Origin: Thiohalomonas sp963783235
GTDB lineage: Bacteria > Pseudomonadota > Gammaproteobacteria > Thiohalomonadales > Thiohalomonadaceae
Assembly (NCBI GenBank): GCA_963783235.1
Contig: CAWAMN010000001.1
Coordinates: 372,001-436,000, forward strand
Direction of reading: 5' to 3'
DNA: 64,000 bases
Of the stretch, positions 17,288-25,457 are shown in pieces; positions within the stretch are counted from its first letter, which is position 1, and each line of letters opens with the position of its first letter. The notes under the pieces were generated by a model, which did no database searches, was not told the DNA's origin, and saw nothing but the letters and a program-made list of their open reading frames with translations. The translations under genes and the position numbers were made by a program.

Positions 17288-17965
17288 ATGTCTGCATTTG
17301 ATTGGACGCCCGTTTGGTTGACGCTTCAGCTGGCCTCGGTGACGACGCTGGTATTGCTGGTGGTGGGCACCCCCGTGGCCTGGTGGTTGGCGCGAACCCG
17401 TTCTTGGCTGAAACAACCGATTGGTGCGGTGGTGGCGCTGCCGCTGGTGCTGCCTCCGACAGTGCTGGGCTTCTATTTGCTGTTATTACTCGGCCCCAGG
17501 GGGCCGGTTGGCGAGTTGACCCAGGCGTTGGGGCTGGGAACGCTACCGTTCACGTTCGAGGGTCTCGTGGTCGCATCGGTGTTCTATTCACTGCCGTTCG
17601 TGGTGCAGCCGTTGCAAAATGCGTTCGAGGCCTTGGGCGAGCGTCCGCTTGAAGTGGCGGCGACGCTGCGAGCGTCGCCCTGGGATCGTTTCCTGACGGT
17701 GGCCGTGCCGCTGGCCCGTCCGGGCTTTCTGACCGCCGCGGTGCTGGGTTTTGCCCATACGGTCGGGGAATTCGGCGTGGTATTGATGATCGGCGGCAAT
17801 ATACCGGGCGAAACCAAAGTCCTTTCGGTGGCCATCTACGACTACGTCGAAACACTCGAATATGACAGGGCGCACGCGCTATCGGCCGGCATGGTCGGTT
17901 TTGCATTCGTCGTCCTCTATCTGCTGTACCTTGCCAACCAAAGGCTCGAGGCGCGGCGGACGTGA
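17288..17965 (+). CDS. modB: Molybdate ABC transporter permease
   Basis: This 225-residue inner-membrane permease has five to six hydrophobic segments and the cytoplasmic EAA loop (ALGERPLEVAATLRASPWDRFLTVAVPLARPG, about 116-145), which couples to ModC. AVVALPLVLPPTVLGFYLLLL is typical of ModB/CysW-like permeases. It follows modA by 32 bp and its stop overlaps the modC GTG by four bases. Confidence 0.93.
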   Translation: MSAFDWTPVWLTLQLASVTTLVLLVVGTPVAWWLARTRSWLKQPIGAVVALPLVLPPTVLGFYLLLLLGPRGPVGELTQALGLGTLPFTFEGLVVASVFYSLPFVVQPLQNAFEALGERPLEVAATLRASPWDRFLTVAVPLARPGFLTAAVLGFAHTVGEFGVVLMIGGNIPGETKVLSVAIYDYVETLEYDRAHALSAGMVGFAFVVLYLLYLANQRLEARRT

Positions 17966-19038
17966 GTGGGTTGAGGGCGAGTTTCACAAAGCGCCTGGGC
18001 GGCTTCAGTCTGCAGTCGGCATTTGAGGGGCCGGGCGTGGGTATCACGGCCCTTTTTGGCCATTCCGGTTCAGGCAAGACGACGCTGCTGCGCTGCATCG
18101 CCGGCCTTGAAAAGGCGGAAGGGCGCCTGGAGGTCAATGGCGAGGTGTGGCAGGACCGAAGGACCTTTGTTCCCGTCCATCGCCGGGCGCTCGGCTATGT
18201 CTTTCAGGAGGCGAGCCTCTTTCCCCACCTTTCGGTTCGACGCAACCTGGAATTCGGCTGGAAGCGTATCAATCCCGGTGAAAGGCGGGTGGCCTTCGAG
18301 CAGGCAGTGGAACTGCTCGGCATCGAGCCGTTGCTGCCGAGAAACCCCGTAAAGCTCTCCGGTGGTGAACGCCAGCGAGTGGCCATCGCCCGCTCACTGC
18401 TGACCAGTCCCCGCCTATTGCTGATGGATGAGCCGCTCTCTGCCCTGGATGACCCCAGCAAGCAGGAGATTCTGCCCTATCTGGAACGGCTCCACGGCGA
18501 ATTGGCGCTACCGGTGGTGTACGTCAGCCACTCCCTTAAAGAGGTTGCCCGGCTGGCCGATTACATGGTCTGGATGGAGCAGGGATGCGTCAGCGCGCAA
18601 GGGCCGCTGACAGAGGTTTTGTCACGCTTCGATTTGGAACAATCGGAGGTGGATGAGGCCGGTGTTGTGATCGATTCCGTCGTGGCGACACACGATCGGG
18701 ACTACCACCTGACCGGACTCGACAGTCCGTGGGGGCGACTGTGGGTGAAGCAAATGGACGCCGTCGTAGGGCGGCGGGCCCGGGTTCGTCTGCCGGCCGG
18801 GGACATTAGCCTCGGGCTGGTGCCCGATCGGGCCAGCAGCATTCTCAACGTCTGGAGTGCACGGGTAGTCTCCATAGCCGATGCCGGACCCGGCCAGGTA
18901 CTGGTCCGCATGGAACAGCCCGACGATGAGCGGGCGCCGCCGATTGTCGCCCGGATTACCCGCCGCTCCGCCGATGTCCTGGAACTGACCGCAGGTAAGC
19001 GGGTGTATGCGCGAATCAAGAGTGTTGCCCTGATGTAG
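17962..19038 (+). CDS. modC: Molybdate ABC transporter ATP-binding protein
   Basis: This 358-residue ATPase has Walker A GHSGSGKTT near 28-36, signature LSGGERQRVAIARSL near 133-147, Walker B LLLMDEPLSALD and an H-loop YVSHSL. A C-terminal TOBE/Mop domain from about residue 290 (SILNVWSARVVSI) is a possible molybdate-sensing module that inhibits transport when the anion is abundant. The GTG start is coupled to modB. It ends the mod cluster, and a stub of a dispersed repeat follows. Confidence 0.93.
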   Translation: MSGLRASFTKRLGGFSLQSAFEGPGVGITALFGHSGSGKTTLLRCIAGLEKAEGRLEVNGEVWQDRRTFVPVHRRALGYVFQEASLFPHLSVRRNLEFGWKRINPGERRVAFEQAVELLGIEPLLPRNPVKLSGGERQRVAIARSLLTSPRLLLMDEPLSALDDPSKQEILPYLERLHGELALPVVYVSHSLKEVARLADYMVWMEQGCVSAQGPLTEVLSRFDLEQSEVDEAGVVIDSVVATHDRDYHLTGLDSPWGRLWVKQMDAVVGRRARVRLPAGDISLGLVPDRASSILNVWSARVVSIADAGPGQVLVRMEQPDDERAPPIVARITRRSADVLELTAGKRVYARIKSVALM

Positions 19039-19065
19039 GCGAGGCCTCGGTTTGCGTCACTGCTA

Positions 19066-19096
19066 GGGATAAAAACCTTTTTCAACAGCCTGCTAG
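19066..19096. repeat. 31-bp stub of the dispersed TIR element
   Basis: These 31 bases are identical to the right end of the complete element at 28222-28369 (its positions 28339-28369), including the TTTCAACAGCCTGCTAG terminus. The rest of the element is missing, so this is either a truncated insertion or a seed. It lies 27 bp after modC and ahead of the sensor kinase gene. Confidence 0.75.
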
Positions 19097-19232
19097 ACTA
19101 GAGAGCACGTCCAGAGGTTTGCCGGGACCTCGGGCGGCGCGTGAATCAGCAGATCGACAAAGCCGACTCAAAGGAAGGGGGGGGTGTGTCTTCGGCCAGT
19201 GGACAGCCGTTGTCAGTACGGGAGAAGACACG

Positions 19233-21209
19233 GTGAGACTGGGCCTGCGCACCCGCTATGCCGTCTCCACGTCCTGCCTCATCATTGTCGTCGTGCTCGT
19301 CCTCTCCACCGGACTGATATGGCATTTTCGGGACGCCCTGGGAAACCTGGCCCAGGCCGGTATGCAGACACTTAGCGAATTGGGCGAAGCGCAGTTGCGC
19401 AACCATGGGCTGGAGTTTTCCCATCTGGTTTCCCAAAACGTCTCCGGTCCGTTTTCGCGGATGGATATCGAGCGTATGCACGAGGTCCTGCGAAACACCC
19501 GCCAACATCACAGCGTCGAGTACCTGATGCTCTTCGATGAGCAAGGACGTTCGGTTCTCGACGGACTGCAGGATGATGTCTCCTCTTTCGGTGAACCGGT
19601 ATCGGAATCGTTCGTCACCGATGTCCTCGATGATGAACAGCCAGTGGTTCGCCATCGTAACGGCATAATGGATGTGGTGGTACCCGTTTACGGATCCAGT
19701 CCCGGAGGCACAGGGACCGTTGAGCGAAACCTGCGGCGGGGTTCTCCCGCGGATGGGGGAACCCGACTCTTGGGGGGGCTGTGGATCGGCTTCTCCAAGG
19801 AGATGATGGCCGAGCGCCTTTCGACAATGGGGGCGCAACTCTCAGCACTGCGCGTCGAGACCCTGCGGGAAGAGCTGGTCGGCGTTGCAGTTCTGACAAT
19901 GGCCCTGCTGGTCGGTGGCGTACTCGTTGCCGTGCAACTGGGCAGGCGGTTGACAGACCCCATTTTGAAGCTGGCCACTACGGCGGCCCGCATTGGTCAG
20001 TCGCAGCCGACCACCATCGATGTGAGTCGCCGGGATGAGGTCGGCGACCTTGCCAAGGCCATCGCCGCCATGCAGGAGCGCCTCCGGGAGACGACCGTCT
20101 CGAAAGATTACCTGGGCGGGATCATCCACAGCCTGAATGAAGCCCTGCTGGTCACCGACTCGGAATGGCGTATCCGGCTCACAAATCGGGCCACACGGGA
20201 CAACTTTGGTTTCGAAGAGGAACAGCTCATTGGTCGGCCCATCGGGGCTCTCTTCAATGGCCCGGAAGAGTGCCGGCCTCTCTTGGAAGCGGGGTCCGAT
20301 TCCGTTCACCGCGAGTGCCGTTTCAAAACAAAAAGCGGGAAATCGGTGCCGGTGGTGGTTTCCGCTAGTCCTCTGAGTGAGAAAACCGGGGCAGGGCGCG
20401 TCTTTGTCGTTCAAAACATCACCGAACGCAAGGAAATGGAGGAGGAGTTACATCGTTACCGGGAAAATCTGGAACAGCTGGTGGCGGAGCGGACCCGGGA
20501 GTTGAGCGCAGTCAACCAGGAACTGGAATCGTTCAGTTATTCGGTTTCACACGATCTCCGTACCCCGCTTCGCGCCCTGAACGGTTTCAGTCAGATGCTC
20601 AGGGAGGATTACCGGGAGCGGCTGGATGCCGAGGGGCAGGGCTATCTCGAGCGGATTCGCGGTGCCAGCGAACGTATGTCGCAGATGATCGACGGCATGC
20701 TTACCCTGTCCCGTGTCGCCCGTCGCGAAATCAAACGGGAGCCGGTCGATCTGAGCGCGCTGGCCGAAGAGGTGGTGGAGGAGTTGCGTTCGGCGGACCC
20801 GGGACGCAGGGCAGAGGTTCATATCGAATCGGGACTGGAGGTCTGTGGCGATCCGGCGCTGCTGCACCTTTTGATGCAAAACTTGCTGCACAACGCCTGG
20901 AAATTCACCACGAGCCGGGAACCCGCCCGGATCGAATTCGGTCATTCGACCGAGGATGGGCAGACGTTTTTCTTCGTTCGGGACAACGGTAATGGTTTTG
21001 ACATGAACGAAGCGGACGAGCTGTTCAAACCTTTTCGACGCCTGGAGGGTGCACAGCACTACGAAGGGACCGGTATCGGATTGGCCACGGTCTCCCGGGT
21101 GGTGCTGCGACACGGTGGTCGGATCTGGGCCGACGGGACACCGGGGGAAGGGGCGACTTTCTGCTTCACTATTCCCTCTCATCCTTATGCGCATCGGACC
21201 GTGTCGTAA
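19233..21209 (+). CDS. Membrane-bound PAS sensor histidine kinase
   Basis: This kinase is 658 residues from the preferred GTG (19233), which has a GGAG site nine bases upstream; the frame is open back to 19119. The layout is a transmembrane helix (about 10-30), a periplasmic sensor region, a second helix (about 218-240), HAMP (RRLTDPILKLATTAARIG), PAS (about 295-400, ending ITERKEMEEEL), a coiled coil and HisKA with phospho-His in SYSVSHDLRTPLRALNGFSQ. The HATPase follows, with N box QNLLHNAWKF, G1 DNGNGF, and G2 GTGIGL. It resembles bacteriophytochrome-like and cyanobacterial PAS kinases. No response regulator is adjacent, so the partner is unknown. Confidence 0.9.
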   Translation: MRLGLRTRYAVSTSCLIIVVVLVLSTGLIWHFRDALGNLAQAGMQTLSELGEAQLRNHGLEFSHLVSQNVSGPFSRMDIERMHEVLRNTRQHHSVEYLMLFDEQGRSVLDGLQDDVSSFGEPVSESFVTDVLDDEQPVVRHRNGIMDVVVPVYGSSPGGTGTVERNLRRGSPADGGTRLLGGLWIGFSKEMMAERLSTMGAQLSALRVETLREELVGVAVLTMALLVGGVLVAVQLGRRLTDPILKLATTAARIGQSQPTTIDVSRRDEVGDLAKAIAAMQERLRETTVSKDYLGGIIHSLNEALLVTDSEWRIRLTNRATRDNFGFEEEQLIGRPIGALFNGPEECRPLLEAGSDSVHRECRFKTKSGKSVPVVVSASPLSEKTGAGRVFVVQNITERKEMEEELHRYRENLEQLVAERTRELSAVNQELESFSYSVSHDLRTPLRALNGFSQMLREDYRERLDAEGQGYLERIRGASERMSQMIDGMLTLSRVARREIKREPVDLSALAEEVVEELRSADPGRRAEVHIESGLEVCGDPALLHLLMQNLLHNAWKFTTSREPARIEFGHSTEDGQTFFFVRDNGNGFDMNEADELFKPFRRLEGAQHYEGTGIGLATVSRVVLRHGGRIWADGTPGEGATFCFTIPSHPYAHRTVS

Positions 21210-21301
21210 ACTGCAAGCCCTGTACATAACCCCGCTATCGCACTCGACTTTCCGCCCCCGGGACGGTAACTTGCATCCCACGTCATTCTGAGAGAATCCC
21301 T

Positions 21302-22357
21302 GTGCCGAATCCCTATCGGCGGGCTTTGAGCATTTCCGCCATCATCCTCCTGTTCTCCACGCTCCTGTCCGGATGCTCGCGTACGGAGACCCAAGAGTAC
21401 GAACTCTATGTGTTCGGCACGCTGGTGAATATCACCCTGTGGGAAGTCGAGCCGGAGAGGGGCCAGGAAGCGATTACTCAGCTCAACGCGGATTTCCAGC
21501 GCATGCATCACGACTGGCATGCCTGGAAACCGGGACCGCTGGTGGACATCAACCGGGCCATCGCCCGGGGAGAACCGGCTAAGGTAATCCCCTCCCTGGT
21601 CCCCATCATTGAGCAATCCAAAGCTCTCGAAGCGCGGAGCGAGGGGCTTTTCAACCCGGCCATCGGTGGCCTGCTGTCCCTCTGGGGTTTCCAAAGCGAT
21701 GATCGGCCGAACGGTCCACCTCCCGCCGAGGAGGCCATCGCGGAGTGGGTCGAGCAGGCACCATCCATGGAAGATGTGCACCTGAACGGCAGCATGCTCA
21801 CCTCCGACAACCCGGCCGTTCAATTCGATTTTGGCGCCTTTGCCAAGGGCTACGCCGTTGATCTCGCCATTCAGCGCCTGCGCGGACTGGGGATCCGGAA
21901 TGCCATTGTGAATGCCGGTGGCGATCTGCGCGCCATCGGTAGCAAAAGCGGCGCTCCCTGGCGGGTCGGTGTACGTCACCCGCAGGGAGCCGGCGTACTG
22001 GCGGCCATTGAGGTCAAAGGGGACGAGAGCGTCTTTACGTCCGGCAACTACGAGCGCTTCCGGGAGTTCGAGGGGGTGCACTACCAGCATATACTCGACC
22101 CGCGAACCGGGATGCCGGTCGAAGGGGTCACCTCGGTGACCGTCATTCATGAAAATGGCGCAGTGGCGGATGCGGCCGCCACCGCCCTTGTGGTGGCGGG
22201 TCCTGGGGAGTGGCACCGGATTGCGAAGCGGATGGGTGTCCGCTTCGTTATGCTGGTCGACGATGCGGGCACCCTATACATGAATCCCGCCATGCGCGAC
22301 CGGGTTGATTTCCAGGGCGAAACCCGGCCGACTATCGAGTACAGCGAACCGTTATGA
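21302..22357 (+). CDS. apbE: FAD:protein FMN transferase (ApbE), lipoprotein
   Basis: This 351-residue protein has a lipoprotein signal (LLSGC, Cys near 25). ApbE covalently attaches FMN from FAD to Thr in periplasmic domains of NqrB/NqrC, RnfG/RnfD and related flavoproteins. Visible are YVFGTLVNITLW, the FAD-contact region FDFGAFAKGYAVD, NAGGDLRAIG, and the C-terminal metal region HILDPRTGMP with DAAATAL. The GTG start sits close after the kinase gene. It overlaps the acetyltransferase gene by four bases. No Nqr or Rnf gene is in the window. Confidence 0.92.
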   Translation: MPNPYRRALSISAIILLFSTLLSGCSRTETQEYELYVFGTLVNITLWEVEPERGQEAITQLNADFQRMHHDWHAWKPGPLVDINRAIARGEPAKVIPSLVPIIEQSKALEARSEGLFNPAIGGLLSLWGFQSDDRPNGPPPAEEAIAEWVEQAPSMEDVHLNGSMLTSDNPAVQFDFGAFAKGYAVDLAIQRLRGLGIRNAIVNAGGDLRAIGSKSGAPWRVGVRHPQGAGVLAAIEVKGDESVFTSGNYERFREFEGVHYQHILDPRTGMPVEGVTSVTVIHENGAVADAAATALVVAGPGEWHRIAKRMGVRFVMLVDDAGTLYMNPAMRDRVDFQGETRPTIEYSEPL

Positions 22358-22827
22358 ACGTGACCAGCGCTACCCGTTTCCGGATCCGCCCGGCTCGCGA
22401 AGCCGATGTGCCGGCGCTTTGCGATCTGCTGGAAGAGTTGTTTGCCATTGAATCCGATTTCCGGTCCGACCGCTCCAGGCAGCGACGGGGCTTGAGTGCT
22501 TTGCTGAATGCGGGTGGGGAGCGTGCGCGGGTCTTTGTGGCCGAACAGCGAGCCGAAGTCGTTGGCATGGCCAGTTGCCAGGTCCTCATCTCCACCGCTG
22601 AAGGCGGTCCCGTCGGGGTGGTGGAAGATGTCGTGGTTCGAAAAGACCGGCGGGGACTCGGAATCGGCACACGGTTGCTCCAGACAGTGGAGAAGTGGGC
22701 CGCCGATGGCGGCCTCAGGCGCCTGCAACTGCTTGCTGATGTTGAAAACAGCGAGGGCCTGGCCTTCTACGATCGGCAGGGCTGGCAATTAACCCGGCTC
22801 ACGGCACTTGGAAAGTCTTCAGAATAG
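22354..22827 (+). CDS. GNAT-family N-acetyltransferase
   Basis: This 157-residue single-domain GNAT acetyltransferase has motif A in VEDVVVRKDRRGLGIGTRLL (about 88-107, acetyl-CoA pyrophosphate loop RRGLGIG). Motif B is LQLLADVENSEGLAFYDRQGW. The start codon overlaps the apbE stop (ATGA), so the two genes are translationally coupled. The acceptor is unknown; coupling to apbE is reminiscent of operons that mature or modify envelope proteins, but that is only suggestive. Confidence 0.85.
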   Translation: MNVTSATRFRIRPAREADVPALCDLLEELFAIESDFRSDRSRQRRGLSALLNAGGERARVFVAEQRAEVVGMASCQVLISTAEGGPVGVVEDVVVRKDRRGLGIGTRLLQTVEKWAADGGLRRLQLLADVENSEGLAFYDRQGWQLTRLTALGKSSE

Positions 22828-22864
22828 GTCCTCGATCCCTCGCCGATGTTGCCTCCTTGTCTCC

Positions 22865-23992
22865 TCACGAAGGCGGGTTGGCCGGTGTCAGGCGGAGGAT
22901 TTTTCCGTCATCTTCATCGGTGAGGGCGTATATGGCGCCGTTCGGTCCCTGAACCACATCGCGGACGCGGGCCCCCAGTCCGATGCGTTCCTCTTCGGTA
23001 GCCGTTTGAGCGTCCTGACGGAGACGGACGATAGCCTCTGCCACCAGGCCGCCAACGAGGATGTTGCCCCTCCATTCGGGAAACCGATCGCCGGTATAGA
23101 ATGTCATGCCGGAAGGGGCGATGACCGGGGTCCACTGGTAAATCGATTGCGCCAGATCGGGTCGCGTCGGCGGGTCGGGAATATCGCGGCCGTCGTAGTG
23201 GCGGCCCCAACTCACCAGCGGCCAGCCGAAATTGCGTCCTGCCTTGGCAATGTTGAGCTCGTCGCCGCCGCGCGGTCCATGCTCGATCTCCCAGAGCTCG
23301 CCGGTTTCCGGGTGAATGGCGGCCGCCTGAACATTGCGATGCCCGTAGGACCAGATCTCGGATCGCGCTCCCGGTCGGCCCACGAAGGGATTGTCTTGGG
23401 GGACCGAACCATCGGGCTGGATGCGTACAATATTGCCGAGGTGGTTGGATAGATCCTGGGCCGGGTCGAACTTGAATCGCTCCCCCATGGTCACGAATAG
23501 CTTCCCCTCGGGGGAGAAGACGAGTCGGGAGCCAAAATGACTTCTCCCCCGAACCTTCGGCTCTTGCCGGAAAATAACCTCGACACTCTTCAGCTCTTTC
23601 CCTTCCAGTCGACCCCGCGCCACGGCCGTGGAGGCGCCCCCCCTGCCGGGCTCGGCAAAACTGAAATAGACCAGCCGATTGGACTTGAAATCGGGATCCA
23701 GCGCCACATCGAGCAATCCGCCCTGACCCCGGGAAAAGACGGGGGGTAAACCGGAGATCGGCTCCGAGAGCGCCCCGTCCGGTGAGGCGATGCGAAGCCG
23801 TCCGGGCCTCTCTGTGACCAGCATGCGTCCATCGGGTAAAAAGGCCAGCCCCCAGGGATGCTCAAGCCCCTCGGCCACCGTCTCGACCCGGACCGGACCC
23901 GACCGGGTCTCGATGGTTCGAGCCTGAACGGCCTGAACGGCGATAAGCAGTGTCAGCAGGACACCGGTGGCGGTAAGACGTTTTCGCGCCAT
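22865..23992 (-). CDS. Periplasmic PQQ-dependent sugar dehydrogenase (YliI/Asd-like)
   Basis: This 375-residue protein has a signal peptide (about 1-24, ending VQA) and a six-bladed beta-propeller of the soluble glucose/sorbosone dehydrogenase family. EHPWGLAFLPDGRMLVTERPG is the typical first blade with a catalytic His region. Also visible are GRSHFGSRLVFSPEGKLFVT, YGHRNVQ, and EIEHGPRGGDELN with metal and PQQ ligands. It would oxidise aldose sugars in the periplasm using pyrroloquinoline quinone; no pqq genes are in the window. It is convergent with the GNAT gene. Confidence 0.88.
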   Translation of the reverse strand: MARKRLTATGVLLTLLIAVQAVQARTIETRSGPVRVETVAEGLEHPWGLAFLPDGRMLVTERPGRLRIASPDGALSEPISGLPPVFSRGQGGLLDVALDPDFKSNRLVYFSFAEPGRGGASTAVARGRLEGKELKSVEVIFRQEPKVRGRSHFGSRLVFSPEGKLFVTMGERFKFDPAQDLSNHLGNIVRIQPDGSVPQDNPFVGRPGARSEIWSYGHRNVQAAAIHPETGELWEIEHGPRGGDELNIAKAGRNFGWPLVSWGRHYDGRDIPDPPTRPDLAQSIYQWTPVIAPSGMTFYTGDRFPEWRGNILVGGLVAEAIVRLRQDAQTATEEERIGLGARVRDVVQGPNGAIYALTDEDDGKILRLTPANPPS

Positions 23993-24184
23993 GAGAACGC
24001 TCCCTGAGTGGTCATTTAGGGCCGGCCGGGCTCGGGGGGCCCGAACTCTGGTAGACGGATTTTGAAACCAGTATGGGTGCCCGCTGGAAGTCTGGCGAGT
24101 TCGAAGGGGGTTCTGCGCCCCCGGGGGTCTGCGACTTACCGGGGAGCTGAGCAGGTTGATAAGGCGATCGCGGGAATGTTGGCG

Positions 24185-24688
24185 CTAGCCGCCCGGGGCA
24201 GCGACTTTTTTCACCAGTAGCGCCAAAAGAAGACTGAATCCGAGAAAGGCCAGGGCCGATCCATTGGCTATCGAGAGTCCGAAGAACTCCCATTCGGTAC
24301 TGCTGCATTCCCCCCAGGCCGAAAACAGCCACGGAATCTGTGTGCCGGCCCAGTTCACGAGGGTCTCGATCGGGCCCGGATTACCGGGACCGCAGGCGAA
24401 GCTATCGGGGGGATAGACCTGCAACCAGCTCTGGTAGGTGGCGGTGGCGAGTCCGCCGAGGCTGGTCAGGAGCGCGGTGACGCCGAACCATAGCCGCAAC
24501 CGCCGCGAGGCCAGAGCGACAAGGGCAAGGAGCGCAAGCAGCAGGTAAAGCATTCGCTGGAAAATGCACAGGGAGCAGGGCGCCAAATCCAGAGCCTTGG
24601 TCACAACGACCGAGGCGGCCACCAGCGCGAAGGCGGCGACGGCAATGGCGGCAAATCCCATGCGGGACGAAACTCTGGGCGTATTCAC
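24185..24688 (-). CDS. dsbB: Disulfide bond formation protein DsbB
   Basis: This 167-residue four-helix inner-membrane protein reoxidises DsbA and passes electrons to quinone. The CSLC redox pair lies near residues 38-41 between helices 1 and 2. A second periplasmic Cys pair lies in the loop between helices 3 and 4 (FACGPG and WGECS), as required for DsbB. The start is a GTG (24688). A 190-bp spacer separates it from the sugar dehydrogenase gene upstream, so it probably has its own promoter. Confidence 0.9.
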   Translation of the reverse strand: MNTPRVSSRMGFAAIAVAAFALVAASVVVTKALDLAPCSLCIFQRMLYLLLALLALVALASRRLRLWFGVTALLTSLGGLATATYQSWLQVYPPDSFACGPGNPGPIETLVNWAGTQIPWLFSAWGECSSTEWEFFGLSIANGSALAFLGFSLLLALLVKKVAAPGG

Positions 24689-24850
24689 GGGCGCTTCCGG
24701 TTGAGAACAAGAGGATTTTGCACGATATGGGGAGAAGGTTCGACCCCCAATTCGACTGCAACAGCCACAACCGGTTCAGCCGCGTGCGAATTCCGTCGCT
24801 TGATTCGGCCTTGGGCGGCTGTTTAACTGTGCGGCCCTTTTCGAGACGCG

Positions 24851-25426
24851 GTGAATATGGCTAAAAAAACCGAGATTTACGTCAGTGTGGATATCGAGGC
24901 GGACGGACCGATCCCCGGTCCGCACTCCATGCTCAGTATCGGCGCGGTCGCCTACGATGAGACCGGTGAGGATCTGGGGGCGTACAGCGCGAACCTGGAA
25001 ACCCTGCCGGAGGCCGCACCCTATCCTCCGACCCAGGAGTGGTGGGAACGTTTCCCCGAGGCCTGGGCCGAGGCACGGCGCGAGCCGCGGCCACCGAAAG
25101 AGGTGATGGAAGAGTTTGCCGGTTGGCTGGAGGGGTTGCCGGGCACACCGATCTTCGTCGCCTGGCCGGCGACCTGGGACTTCATGTGGATCTATTGGTA
25201 CCTGATCCGCTTCACCGGTAAGCGCACTTTTTCCGAACACGGCATCGATATGCGCTCCTATGCCATGGGAATGCGCAAGAAGGATTTCCGCCGCGCGGGC
25301 AAGAACTATCTGCCGAGGCGCTGGTTTTCGCCGCAGGCACATACGCATGTGGCCCTGGACGATGCCCGGGAGCAGGGGGAGTTGTTTATAAATATGATGC
25401 GCGAGAACTTAAGCAAAAAGGAGTGA
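24851..25426 (+). CDS. DEDDh-type 3'-5' exonuclease (RNase T/epsilon superfamily)
   Basis: This 191-residue protein is a single DnaQ-like exonuclease domain. Exo I is SVDIEADGP near 12-20 (Asp and Glu). A central Asp lies in the WPATWDFMW stretch. Exo III, HVALDDAREQG near 166-176, has the His-x4-Asp of the DEDDh class. GTG 24851 and ATG 24857 are both possible starts. The protein is longer than stand-alone oligoribonuclease and has two W-rich inserts, so its substrate (DNA or RNA ends) is unclear. Confidence 0.82.
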   Translation: MNMAKKTEIYVSVDIEADGPIPGPHSMLSIGAVAYDETGEDLGAYSANLETLPEAAPYPPTQEWWERFPEAWAEARREPRPPKEVMEEFAGWLEGLPGTPIFVAWPATWDFMWIYWYLIRFTGKRTFSEHGIDMRSYAMGMRKKDFRRAGKNYLPRRWFSPQAHTHVALDDAREQGELFINMMRENLSKKE

Positions 25427-25457
25427 ATTGGAGCCGCTCTGCGGTGAGTGGCAGGCG

